Shown here: positions 27,065 to 36,159 of the stretch, in pieces
Numbering within the stretch: the stretch's first letter is position 1
How the letters are laid out: each line of letters begins with the position of its first letter
From: Oscillospiraceae bacterium
GTDB taxonomy: Bacteria > Bacillota > Clostridia > Oscillospirales > Ruminococcaceae
Direction of reading: 5' to 3'
Assembly: GCA_029007035.1 (NCBI GenBank)
Contig: JAQXHC010000035.1
Coordinates: 40,062-104,061 of the forward strand
Length of the DNA: 64,000 nt
Notes under the pieces: model-generated
What the model saw: the letters and a program-made list of their open reading frames with translations, nothing else
Told to the model about the DNA's origin: nothing
Databases searched by the model: none
Position numbers and translations under genes: made by a program

Positions 27065-27245
27065 ATATAGGCGACCTGTAAAGCCTGTTTTTCCCGGGGA
27101 AGCCGGAGAGACTTTCAGAGATTGCCTGTAGTATGTTTTCATATAATTTAACGGAGCTTTCTGCACTGGGCTTCCGTTGAAAATAATAATTGCAGGTATG
27201 TCAGACCTGAGGTAAGACAATACCGCAAAAAAATGGGAGGAAAAA
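27065..27245 (+). promoter_or_regulatory. Long structured 5' leader of GH5 gene
   Basis: About 180 bases separate the promoter from the ATG. Several inverted repeats are visible: AACGGAGC with GCTTCCGTT, CAGGT with ACCTG, and AGGC with GCCT. No known riboswitch class matched by eye. A GGGAGG ribosome site ends the leader. Confidence 0.45.
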
Positions 27246-29402
27246 ATGATAAAAAAAAGCAGCACAATTAAGCGTATTGTCAGCATTTCGGCAGCCGCCG
27301 TGTGCATGATTTCCGCGCTCCGTATCGTTCCGGCAGAAACAGACAGTGTTCTCGCCGCAGATACGATGACTCCGTTCGAGATAACGGAAAATATGAAAAT
27401 CGGCTGGAATATCGGAAACACGCTTGATGCAACAAGCAGCTCCGCCAGACCCGGACTCAGCTCCGAGACCGCCTGGGGCAATCCCAAGGTAACTCAGGAA
27501 CTCATCGACACCGTAAAGGCAAAGGGATTCAATACTATCCGTATCCCGACAACATGGTACCAGCACCTCGACGAAAATAACGTAATCGAAGAGGAATGGC
27601 TCAACCGCGTTCAGGAGGTTGTGGACTACTGCTTCAAAAATGATATGTACGTAATCCTCAATATCCACCATGAGGCATGGATCAACAGAGCCGATTTTGC
27701 CACAGCCTACGATGAAATGTCAATCAAGCTCAAGGCTATCTGGTCTCAGGTCGCCGAGCGTTTCAAGGATTATGACCAGCACCTCATCTTCGAGGGTATG
27801 AACGAGCCGAGAGCTCAGGGAACAGCCTATGAGTGGTACGGCGATGTTCCCGATGCGGAATTTGACAATATCAACAAGCTCAATCAGGACTTCGTAAGTA
27901 CAGTCCGCAGCGTGGATTCGCCATATCAGAGCACCCGTCTGCTCATGGTAACACCTTACTGCGCAGCAAGCGATGCAAGCAGATATAACAGGCTCGAAAT
28001 TCCGGATGACGACTTCATCGCAGTTTCAATTCACGCATATACCCCCTATAACTTTACCATGAATTCCGGCGCTGGCGGTCAGCACGAAACATATACCGCA
28101 GCTTTTGATGCAGAGCTTGACTCTGTCCTCAGCGGACTCCAGAAAAACTTTACGGATAAGGATATTCCCGTAATTATCGGCGAGTTCAGCGCCTCTAACT
28201 TCAATAATACCGACGCACGATGCGAATGGGCTGCGTCCTACATTACCAAGACAAAAAAATACGGTATTCCATGTTGTCTGTGGGACAACAATGTAATCAA
28301 CAACCCATCTGACCAGGGTGAGGCTCACGGTTATATCAACAGAAGCTCATATCAGTGGTATGAGGCTTCCGAACCTGTTGTTGACACTATGATGGATGTC
28401 CTTGCCGACAGTTCCGTCGCATGGGGCAGCGAGAGAAAAACTCCCACATATATCCATCAGGACATGAGCGAGGGAAAGGTTCTGTATGACAGTTCTACAG
28501 GTCAGACAATTGATTCTTCCGTTACCGGAGGAAACTGCTCGTCAAATTATGATATTTCGCTTTCTGCCCTTGAGGGCAAGGATATTGCCGTTAAGTTCAC
28601 AGGCGATGCTCCGGTTGCAGCTTTCATGGACGGAAACTGGAAAAACTGGACGGAGGTAGGTCCTTACGAAGTTGACAGCAGCTCAGGAATCGCCTATGTT
28701 TCGGGCGCCGCTGTTGCAAAAGCATGGTCTGCCGATACCGATCCGGCTCATCTTTGCTTCAGAACAAATTCAAAAACCACAATTCTCGGAATCTCAATCA
28801 TCGACGCTGCATCAATACAGCAGCCCACTACCAATCCCGAGCCTACTACCGAGGAAAAGTTCCCGGTTCAGACATACGATATTACAGTTCCCGAAGGTAC
28901 TCTCGGTGCTGATTTTACAGCTCTGTATATTGAACTGAACGGTGACGCCGGTGCAGATGCAAACGGCTGTCTCGGCTATATGGACGGCGAAGAATGGAAA
29001 TATGTTGAATGGAACACAACTATTCCGATTCATGGAAATACTCAGGTTATTATTCCGCTCAAGGATATTCCGTCAACAGCTACAGGTCTGCAGTTCCAGA
29101 TCTGGTGGGCAGGTACAGACAGCGGATTTGCTGAAATTGCTCTTGATAATTATAATGTCTTCACAACAGGCGTTCCGGAAATCATATACGGTGACGCAAA
29201 CCTTGACGGCAAAGTTGATGTTACCGACGTTGTAGCAATCATGTGCTACGCGTCAGATCCGGAATCAAATCCGCTTTCCGCTGACGCTCTGGATTTCGCT
29301 GACGTTAACCAGCGCGGCAACGGCGTAAATGCAAGTGATGCCGTTACAGTACAGAAATATCTTGCAAAAATCATCACATATCTCCCCGAAGATGCTGCTT
29401 AA
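27246..29402 (+). CDS. GH5 endoglucanase-type enzyme with C-terminal dockerin
   Basis: The 718-residue enzyme is secreted: the signal peptide is ~1-38, ending SVLAAD. The GH5 domain (~42-380) has GWNIGNTLDATSS, FNTIRIPTTWYQHL, the acid/base in FEGMNEPRAQG and the nucleophile in VIIGEFSASN. The family includes cellulases, xyloglucanases and mannanases, so the exact substrate is not fixed. Two beta-rich carbohydrate-binding-like modules follow (~400-535 and ~550-640), separated by a PTTNPEPTTEE linker. A type I-like dockerin (~645-713) has one calcium loop in GDANLDGKVDVTDVVAIM and the second in DVNQRGNGVNASDAVTVQ. The dockerin implies docking on a cellulosomal cohesin. None is encoded here. 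Confidence 0.93.
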   Translation: MIKKSSTIKRIVSISAAAVCMISALRIVPAETDSVLAADTMTPFEITENMKIGWNIGNTLDATSSSARPGLSSETAWGNPKVTQELIDTVKAKGFNTIRIPTTWYQHLDENNVIEEEWLNRVQEVVDYCFKNDMYVILNIHHEAWINRADFATAYDEMSIKLKAIWSQVAERFKDYDQHLIFEGMNEPRAQGTAYEWYGDVPDAEFDNINKLNQDFVSTVRSVDSPYQSTRLLMVTPYCAASDASRYNRLEIPDDDFIAVSIHAYTPYNFTMNSGAGGQHETYTAAFDAELDSVLSGLQKNFTDKDIPVIIGEFSASNFNNTDARCEWAASYITKTKKYGIPCCLWDNNVINNPSDQGEAHGYINRSSYQWYEASEPVVDTMMDVLADSSVAWGSERKTPTYIHQDMSEGKVLYDSSTGQTIDSSVTGGNCSSNYDISLSALEGKDIAVKFTGDAPVAAFMDGNWKNWTEVGPYEVDSSSGIAYVSGAAVAKAWSADTDPAHLCFRTNSKTTILGISIIDAASIQQPTTNPEPTTEEKFPVQTYDITVPEGTLGADFTALYIELNGDAGADANGCLGYMDGEEWKYVEWNTTIPIHGNTQVIIPLKDIPSTATGLQFQIWWAGTDSGFAEIALDNYNVFTTGVPEIIYGDANLDGKVDVTDVVAIMCYASDPESNPLSADALDFADVNQRGNGVNASDAVTVQKYLAKIITYLPEDAA

Positions 29403-29468
29403 TTCAAGACTGTACCGCAAAGGGCACGCCGCCCGGTTTTTATACCGAAGCCGCCTGCATATAACTTT

Positions 29469-29495
29469 AAAAGCTCCCCGAATCGGGGAGCTTTT
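29469..29495. terminator. Terminator between convergent GH5 and PL11 genes
   Basis: AAAAGCTCCCCG pairs with CGGGGAGCTTTT around a 3-base loop. The flanking A and T runs let it serve both strands. Confidence 0.9.
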
Positions 29496-29568
29496 CGTTT
29501 ATACTGATTCCTTAATGTGGTCTTTGCGCAGTGCGCCTTAAATCGTTTCCTTTTCACTTTATCCGTGA

Positions 29569-32500
29569 TTACTTAGCCGCATAAACCTCGGGAGTTTCCG
29601 GCAGAGCCTTGCCCGATTCGAGGAAATACTTCGTATGAGGCGGCTGATTATATGCCACATTCTGTCCAGCAACCTGACAGCGGTACTGTGTATCGTCCAT
29701 AAGGCAGAACATATTATACTCTGTTGTATATGTCGTTGCAAACACACGAAGTGCTGTACTGTCGTTTGCCGGGAAGACAAGCTCCTCTCTCCAGTCGCCG
29801 AACAGGTCACAGGTTATGCAGGCATTCGACTTGGAGGCATTGTTATATGAAGCTCCGTCACCTGTGAATACTCGTCCCTTGCCGTACTGGTCAATCATTG
29901 TACGGTCGAGAACTGCTCTTTCAAGAGTATCTGTCCAGTATACAAGAGAATTCTGTCCCCACTTGGTAATATCCGACCAGTCGCAGACCTTAGTGCCGTC
30001 TGTGGTGTAAACAGCGCCGTTGTGCGAGCCGCAGAATTCCGCTCCCGCATTGCCTGCGATAAGGTTGTCGGCAACACATCTTCCTGTATCGCCTGTTGCG
30101 GTTTCCCTGAACAGGATATTGCCTGTTTTGCCGTCGCGGAGAGAAATTCCGTAATCGGGACCCTCTTCGTGACACATAAAGATCTCAAGTCCGGGATTGT
30201 TCGGGTCGAGATCACCGACGTGCATCGCGTCACCGTGACCGAAGCCTGTTGAATAGAGAAGCGAACCGTTATCATCGATTACAGCCGCACCTGTTACCAG
30301 CTCGTCTTTGCCGTCGCCGTCAACATCGGCAGGCATGAGATTGTGATTTCCGTTGCCATAGCCTGCTGCCGCGGAGTTGTGTCCCGTATCAAATGCCCAG
30401 CGCTCAACAAGCTTTTTGTTAACAACGTCATACGCCGTAAGCGCCATTCTTGTGTAATATCCTCTTCCCATGACAACGCTCGGAGTCTGACCATCGAGAT
30501 AAGCTGTCGCTGCCGTGAACCGGTCAACACGATTTCCGTAGCTGTCGCCCCAGTCGCTGACCGTACCTCTGCCGGGCTTATAGTCTATCGTATCGAGAGC
30601 CGCACCCGTTCTGCCGTCAAAAAGAGTAAGATATTCCGGACCGGAAAGAATACGTCCATCGGAGGAACGATAATCCATGGAAGCATTTCCGATAGTATTG
30701 CCTGTACCGTCGACAGTTCCGTCAGCGGTTTTGCATACCATTTCGGCATAGCCGTCGCCGTCGTAGTCATAGACCATGAACTGAGTGTAGTGCGCTCCTG
30801 CACGGATATTTTTTCCAAGATCCACTCTCCAGAGGCGAGTGCCGTTAAGCTTGTAACAGTCTATATAGACATTGCCTGTATAGCCGTTTTTGGAATTATC
30901 CTGCGAATTCGACGGATCCCATTTGAGGAATATTTCGTATTCGCCGTCGCCGTCCGCATCTCCAACGGAAGCATCATTAGCGGAATATGTGCAGGTCGTG
31001 CCGTCGGGCATTGTCAGTGAATCGGGCTTGATGATAGGAATATCAAAATATGCTCCGCTCTGACCGCTGTTTTTTGTACCAAGGTTGATCGAAGCCTGTG
31101 CAAACTCGGTCATCTCGCCGTTCACAAACGTATCGATAGTGTAAACATCGGAAGGAGTACCCGAAGCGTCGAAATAGTTGGAGGCATCATTGACAGTACT
31201 CTCGTAAACAGGAGGAGTCTGACCGTTTTTATAAAGCTTGAAGGTTGTATTTTCGCTGTCGGTCGCGAGAATTCTCCAGCTGACGAGAACTCCGTTTCCG
31301 CTGTAAGCCGCAGAAACTCCTCTGCTGAGATTTTCAACCTGTCTGCCGTCCTTTGCCTCGGTGAAGCTTACAGCCTCTCTGTCGGTCTTTTCAAGTTCGA
31401 TATAGTCCATGTTCGGACCGCCGTTAGCAGTGGAGGATTTTGCCTTGATAGTGTTATCTCCTGCCCTGAGCGGAAGAACGACAGTATTTTCCGCCCATTC
31501 CGTCCATGCGCCTGTACCGGGAAAGCTCTGTAAATAGTAGTCGCTTATGCCGTTAATAGATAGCTTCATTTCGCGGTCGGTGTCAGTTCCGTTTGCGAAG
31601 CGGAAAGTTACGAGATAATTTCCGTCCTCAGGCACATTCACCGTCCATATATTGTAGCTTTCCATGCTGTTATCATAATTGAGATAAGCCTCGCCTGCAA
31701 AGCCTGCATTGAGAGTTTCTGAAATTCCGTTGACATATTCCGATTCGATCGCATAATAGCGCTCTTTCGTCGGAACAGGCGGTTCGGTGGGAAGTTCGGG
31801 AAGCTGAACGCCTGAAATATCGACAAGCTCATCATCAGCGCACGCGGTCCGGCAGATCGTTACAGTATCAAGATTCGTTCCGCCGTTTTCGCCTGCTGCG
31901 ATAAAACGAACGGTATTGTCGCCTTCCTTCAGTTCAACAACGACAGTTTCCACGCTCCAGTCAGACCATGAACCTGTAGGAGCGAGGTTTACATCGACAG
32001 CCTTGCCGTCCTCGGGAGAAACATAAAGCCTGCACGCATTGTCGCCGCCGTTTGCATATCTTATGCGGAGCTTATAGCTTCCGGCAATATCGGCGTTGAT
32101 GTTAAGAGCGGCGGTGCTTACTTGTGAGGGGTCGAAAGCAACGTATGACGGACCGTTAAAGCCCTCGTATTCCGTTTTTCTCTGAGCGTAAATCAGCTCC
32201 ATATCGTCGGAATCATATGAAATATCCGGAGTTCCGTCAATTCTGGCATAGTCCGCAACGGTAGAATATTTCGTCATCGTAGCTGCCCAGCACAGAATAT
32301 TTACAACGTCGGCAACGTTTACTTCACCGCTTTCGTCAACATCGGCGGAGAGGAACTGGTTTTCATCGAATGTGATCATCTTGGCGAGCTGCTGCTGTAC
32401 AGCAACCGCGTCAGAAGCGTTGACTCCCGTTTTGTTTACAACTGCACCGCGCAGGAAATAATCATCTGCCGAAGCGGCGCTGACCTCTGTTTTTTCAGGA

Positions 32501-32592
32501 AGTGAGGCAAATACCGATGCAGCCGCGGCAGCAGTACAGACCGAGAGGGCGGTCAGCCTTTTCCCGAAGGATTTAATGCTTTTTAAATTCAA
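29569..32592 (-). CDS. PL11 rhamnogalacturonan lyase with N-terminal dockerin
   Basis: The 1007-residue secreted enzyme has a signal peptide (~1-40, KRLTALSVCTAAAAASVFA). An N-terminal dockerin (~45-110) comprises GVNASDAVAVQQQLAKM then DVDESGEVNVADVVNILCW. Two CBM35-like modules follow (~125-262; ~288-410). The C-terminal ~590 residues are the PL11 catalytic propeller, with SRGVSAAYSGNGVLVSWRIL, DVDGDGKDELV and a late calcium-loop-rich GDWREELVFPANDSTALRV region. PL11 enzymes cleave the rhamnogalacturonan I backbone of pectin. The start is a TTG with AAGGAGG 7 bases upstream. The dockerin halves are in the opposite order from those in the GH5 neighbour. Confidence 0.92.
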   Translation of the reverse strand: MNLKSIKSFGKRLTALSVCTAAAAASVFASLPEKTEVSAASADDYFLRGAVVNKTGVNASDAVAVQQQLAKMITFDENQFLSADVDESGEVNVADVVNILCWAATMTKYSTVADYARIDGTPDISYDSDDMELIYAQRKTEYEGFNGPSYVAFDPSQVSTAALNINADIAGSYKLRIRYANGGDNACRLYVSPEDGKAVDVNLAPTGSWSDWSVETVVVELKEGDNTVRFIAAGENGGTNLDTVTICRTACADDELVDISGVQLPELPTEPPVPTKERYYAIESEYVNGISETLNAGFAGEAYLNYDNSMESYNIWTVNVPEDGNYLVTFRFANGTDTDREMKLSINGISDYYLQSFPGTGAWTEWAENTVVLPLRAGDNTIKAKSSTANGGPNMDYIELEKTDREAVSFTEAKDGRQVENLSRGVSAAYSGNGVLVSWRILATDSENTTFKLYKNGQTPPVYESTVNDASNYFDASGTPSDVYTIDTFVNGEMTEFAQASINLGTKNSGQSGAYFDIPIIKPDSLTMPDGTTCTYSANDASVGDADGDGEYEIFLKWDPSNSQDNSKNGYTGNVYIDCYKLNGTRLWRVDLGKNIRAGAHYTQFMVYDYDGDGYAEMVCKTADGTVDGTGNTIGNASMDYRSSDGRILSGPEYLTLFDGRTGAALDTIDYKPGRGTVSDWGDSYGNRVDRFTAATAYLDGQTPSVVMGRGYYTRMALTAYDVVNKKLVERWAFDTGHNSAAAGYGNGNHNLMPADVDGDGKDELVTGAAVIDDNGSLLYSTGFGHGDAMHVGDLDPNNPGLEIFMCHEEGPDYGISLRDGKTGNILFRETATGDTGRCVADNLIAGNAGAEFCGSHNGAVYTTDGTKVCDWSDITKWGQNSLVYWTDTLERAVLDRTMIDQYGKGRVFTGDGASYNNASKSNACITCDLFGDWREELVFPANDSTALRVFATTYTTEYNMFCLMDDTQYRCQVAGQNVAYNQPPHTKYFLESGKALPETPEVYAAK

Positions 32593-32626
32593 ATTAAGAC
32601 CTCCTTATATATAAGTTGTTTATTTT

Positions 32627-32655
32627 ATTCTATCAAAATTTACGTAAAAAGTCAA
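32627..32655 (-). promoter_or_regulatory. Promoter of PL11 gene
   Basis: Minus-strand TTGACT (32650-32655), 17-base spacer and TAGAAT (32627-32632), 34 bases before the TTG start. Confidence 0.7.
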
Positions 32656-32751
32656 TACCGTTTTTTCATACTTAATGTATTAAGGCATTTCCACACAGAG
32701 ATTACACGGTGTTGCCCAAGAAGAGTAATGTCATAATTCTCATCTGACAAT

Positions 32752-32786
32752 AAAAAATGCTCCGTCAGCCATTCGTGACGGAGCAT
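32752..32786 (-). terminator. Terminator of yfhO-like gene
   Basis: ATGCTCCGTC pairs with GACGGAGCAT around a 10-base loop, followed on the minus strand by TTTTTTA. It is 10 bases after the stop. Confidence 0.9.
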
Positions 32787-32795
32787 ACGAATATA

Positions 32796-35700
32796 TTATT
32801 TCTTTTTCTTTTTGCCTTTGTTTTTATTGCGGTTGTTCTGATTCCTGTTTTTGCCGCTGTTGTTAACGGAACCGGATTTATTTCCGCCGTTTTGCTTTTC
32901 CGGATTTATTTCCGGTTTTGTCTCAGACCTGGATTCCGGAGCAGCCGGACCGGTATCAGTATTTATTCCCGATTTGATGATGCTCACTTTCTTTTTATCT
33001 GAGCTTTCCTCTGTGATTCCTTCCGCGGCAAGCTTTTTGGCGCGGATCCGTGCAAGGATTATTCTGTTGTGCTTTCTGTCATAGCGGTATACGAAAACAA
33101 GAGCAGCAGCTCCGAGAATCAGCGTAATTACGCCGAATATGAATCCGGGAGGAGTGTATTTCATTGTGACGGTATGCTCGCCGGGTTCAAGCTCTATGCC
33201 GATAAACGCTTTAATGATTTCAACCGGTTCCACCTTTTTACCGTCAACCTTTATTGTCCAGCCCGGTTCATACGGAATTGAGGTGAACATAAGCTGTCCC
33301 TCGGAAGCATTGATAGTTCCCTCAAGATAACGTTCAGTGCATTTTTCTGGGTCAAGCTTCCACTGGTTTTCGCTGAGCGTACCGATATCCTGTCTGAAAA
33401 GGTCGTAATCAAACTGATAGAACTGGAAATCCTTGATAATGGTGTATTCTTCCTTGTCAGGCTCAACTGAGTTGAGACGGATCGTAAGGCGTATCTCAAG
33501 GTCCGTTCCTTCGGGATATGAGCCGATACGAACAATGGAATAGTCGTGATTTTCGTAATAATTTCCCGTACCAAGGGGGTCAAAGTCCATGAAGTTGCCG
33601 TTATCGTCCTTTTTGGAGGAAATCCACGCATTAACGCCCTTTTCGTTTTCTGTTTTGAGGTACATGAAAAGCTCGTCATCAGACTTTGTTGTTACGTGTA
33701 TCCTGATGGTAGGGTCAGTTGCGTCAGCATTTGCCGTGAAAAGCTTCTGCTTTCCGTAAGGTGACTCATAGCATTCCGAAAGCTCATAGCTTACGTCGAG
33801 GCGCGAGAAATATTCATTGTGCTCGCCGATACTGATAAGTCCGCTTTCGGAAGTGTTGAACTGTGTATTTCCGGTAAGCGTGCTGAGGAACATATTCTGA
33901 CTGTTGAAAGGATTATCATTTCCGAGGTGGTCGAGATTCCTGATGCTCTTGCTCGCCATATATCCGATTGAAAGCGCATCGGGATTCTGATATACCTCGT
34001 ATGTCAGGGGTTTGTCATTTTCGCCGAGGTAATCTCTGGTGAAAATCTGATTGTAATGAGGATTCAGGCGAACTGAATTGCTGCCCGTATCGTCATGGAT
34101 AACATATTTTATTCCGAGCAGCGAATCTGAAAGAGATGTATTTCCGTCGTAGCGCGTAACATAGCTTCTCATGGAATAACCCATGGTTTCAAGGAAATTG
34201 ATGATCTTGGTGTTCATTACCGAACTTGAGTGTGAAACTCCGCGAAGTCCATAAGCCATATCATCGTTTACGCTGCGGAAAAACGTCTTTTCGGCACGGT
34301 AGATACCGCTGTTATCGTGTTCCTTGTCATAATTGTCAAGCTCATCGGTGACAGCTCTTCCCTCGGCAATGATGTTCTGATATGATTCGCGCGAGGAGTA
34401 ATATACCTCCTTATCGACCTTTTTGACCGAGTCGTAGGCATTGTAGCCTGCCTCGAAAAGAACGACAGCAGCTAAAAGTCCCGAGATGATATTCTTTGAT
34501 TTTTTCGTTTTGGTATTGCTGTAGAAATAAACCGTTGCAGCGTAGAATACCGCAAGCAGCAGTCCGAAAGCTATTGTACCGAGCCACACCTCCGTCCACT
34601 CGTATCCTCCGCGCGATTCCTCGGTAGTATACGGCATTACTGCTACATATTTAAACTTGGTCTGACTGTAGCCGAAGGTTTCCGACATCTGGTTGAAAAT
34701 CATCACTGCGACGGTGATTCCGGCAAACGTCAGCGCCGCCGACTTGAAGCTCAGCTTATATCCCTCCAGCTTTGCAAAGCATTCCGCCGCCATTGATACA
34801 AGTACGAATGAAACGAGGAATGAATATCTGTAGGGCAGCCAGTTCGGGGTCTGTCCGCCGTGCCACATCATGTCAACGGGCTTGATATACATACTTCCCA
34901 GCAATATCAGAAGTATCAGTGAATAGCCGATTTTCTTGTTTTTAGTGATATTTTTGTTCACGAAGAACAGTATCGACAGTACTACCGACAGCACTCCGCA
35001 GTATATTTCGGGGAAGCCCTGCATATTTACGGAATAATACTGGTTCGGGAGCAGAGTGGGAACAAGCTCGATCGGCGAGAACTGTGTCTGGAAGCTGTAA
35101 TCCGGCTTCGAAAATTCAAATTTACCGAGCGCAAGAGCATTATACACGGGCAGAATCATAATCGCGCTGCACATAAGCACCAGCAGCGTGGATATTCCCA
35201 TGCGTATAATAACCGTAACATACTCGCCGGAGTCCTTAAACTTTCTCTCAGTACCGAAGAAGAGATAGAAAAAGAAGTAAACAGCGACGAATATCGCAAT
35301 CATAAATCCGATATAGAAGTTGGCGATGAACATTACCGCCAGAGGAATGATATAGTTGAGCTTTCTTCCGTCGTCAATAAGATATTCAACACCAAGTATA
35401 ATCAGCGGCAGGAAAACAACTCCGTCCACCCACATCGGGTCGATGAGCTGTATTACAGCGTATCCCATCAGGGCATACATTGTTGAGAATACGGTCGAAA
35501 GAAGCGGCTTGACTTTTTTGGATTTCTGCGCATAAATACAGAATGTTAAACCTGCAGTTCCGATTTTGCAGAGCTGCATGATCATAAGGCTTTCAAGAAT
35601 CATGGTCCTTGGCAGGAACATGACAATCAGGGTAAACGGACTTGCAAGATAATATCCGATAATTCCCATAAATCCTCCGGAGAGGTTGCGTCCCCAGTTA

Positions 35701-35969
35701 TAAAAGAAGCTTCCGTCTCCCCAGAATGCATCGCGGAGCGTCTCAAAATAGTATACATACTGACCGTTGAGGTCGAGAGTGAGTACCGAACGTTCGCCGA
35801 ACGGGTAAATATCAAAGACAGCGTATACAAGAAGCATAAGCAGCATCGGAATCAGAAATGCGCAAAGGTATATCCATTTCGGGCATTTTTTTCCGATATT
35901 TGTTTCAAGCACATCGGCTGCCGTGAATTTCGGCTTTTTCATAGTCTTGGCTTTTTTGCTGGTTGCCAA
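32796..35969 (-). CDS. YfhO-family membrane glycosyltransferase-like protein
   Basis: The 1057-residue polytopic protein has at least 12 membrane helices and a large extracytoplasmic segment (~490-930). Family signatures are FPFGERSVLTLDLNGQYVYY near residue 55, FFYNWGRNLSGGFMGIIGYY and, near the C-terminus, SIPYEPGWTIKVDGKKVEPV. YfhO proteins are thought to transfer sugars from lipid-linked donors to cell-surface polymers such as lipoteichoic acid. The start is TTG with AAAGGAGG 7 bases upstream. The last ~60 residues are a Lys/Asn-rich low-complexity tail ending KNKGKKKKK, unusual for the family. The donor-forming CsbB-like partner is not in the window. Confidence 0.9.
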   Translation of the reverse strand: MATSKKAKTMKKPKFTAADVLETNIGKKCPKWIYLCAFLIPMLLMLLVYAVFDIYPFGERSVLTLDLNGQYVYYFETLRDAFWGDGSFFYNWGRNLSGGFMGIIGYYLASPFTLIVMFLPRTMILESLMIMQLCKIGTAGLTFCIYAQKSKKVKPLLSTVFSTMYALMGYAVIQLIDPMWVDGVVFLPLIILGVEYLIDDGRKLNYIIPLAVMFIANFYIGFMIAIFVAVYFFFYLFFGTERKFKDSGEYVTVIIRMGISTLLVLMCSAIMILPVYNALALGKFEFSKPDYSFQTQFSPIELVPTLLPNQYYSVNMQGFPEIYCGVLSVVLSILFFVNKNITKNKKIGYSLILLILLGSMYIKPVDMMWHGGQTPNWLPYRYSFLVSFVLVSMAAECFAKLEGYKLSFKSAALTFAGITVAVMIFNQMSETFGYSQTKFKYVAVMPYTTEESRGGYEWTEVWLGTIAFGLLLAVFYAATVYFYSNTKTKKSKNIISGLLAAVVLFEAGYNAYDSVKKVDKEVYYSSRESYQNIIAEGRAVTDELDNYDKEHDNSGIYRAEKTFFRSVNDDMAYGLRGVSHSSSVMNTKIINFLETMGYSMRSYVTRYDGNTSLSDSLLGIKYVIHDDTGSNSVRLNPHYNQIFTRDYLGENDKPLTYEVYQNPDALSIGYMASKSIRNLDHLGNDNPFNSQNMFLSTLTGNTQFNTSESGLISIGEHNEYFSRLDVSYELSECYESPYGKQKLFTANADATDPTIRIHVTTKSDDELFMYLKTENEKGVNAWISSKKDDNGNFMDFDPLGTGNYYENHDYSIVRIGSYPEGTDLEIRLTIRLNSVEPDKEEYTIIKDFQFYQFDYDLFRQDIGTLSENQWKLDPEKCTERYLEGTINASEGQLMFTSIPYEPGWTIKVDGKKVEPVEIIKAFIGIELEPGEHTVTMKYTPPGFIFGVITLILGAAALVFVYRYDRKHNRIILARIRAKKLAAEGITEESSDKKKVSIIKSGINTDTGPAAPESRSETKPEINPEKQNGGNKSGSVNNSGKNRNQNNRNKNKGKKKKK

Positions 35970-36046
35970 AGCGTTTCCTCCTTTAAAATGTCGAATGTCC
36001 TTTTCACGCTTTCCTTCCGGAAAGCGGACAGTGATACAGGCAGTAA

Positions 36047-36106
36047 GCCGCTCGCCGATGCTCAGGAGAATATCGGTCCTGTGCGGATTCGGCGATGATG
36101 AGCGGC
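36047..36106. other. Three-tier inverted repeat between thrS and yfhO
   Basis: GCCGCTC pairs with GAGCGGC at the base, GCCGA with TCGGC in the middle and CAGGA with TCCTG near the tip, over 60 bases. A second hairpin (CGCTTTCC/GGAAAGCG) lies at 36007-36025. There is no T-run. It could be a terminator of thrS acting with a factor, or a structured leader of yfhO. Confidence 0.45.
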
Positions 36107-36159
36107 AGTATTGTTATTTCTTCATTCAGAAAATTGTGTCTGATATTTTGCCCGATTGA

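Noticed and set aside
27065..27245. c-di-GMP riboswitch in the GH5 leader
   Set aside because: The conserved GEMM core and tetraloop-receptor pattern could not be found.
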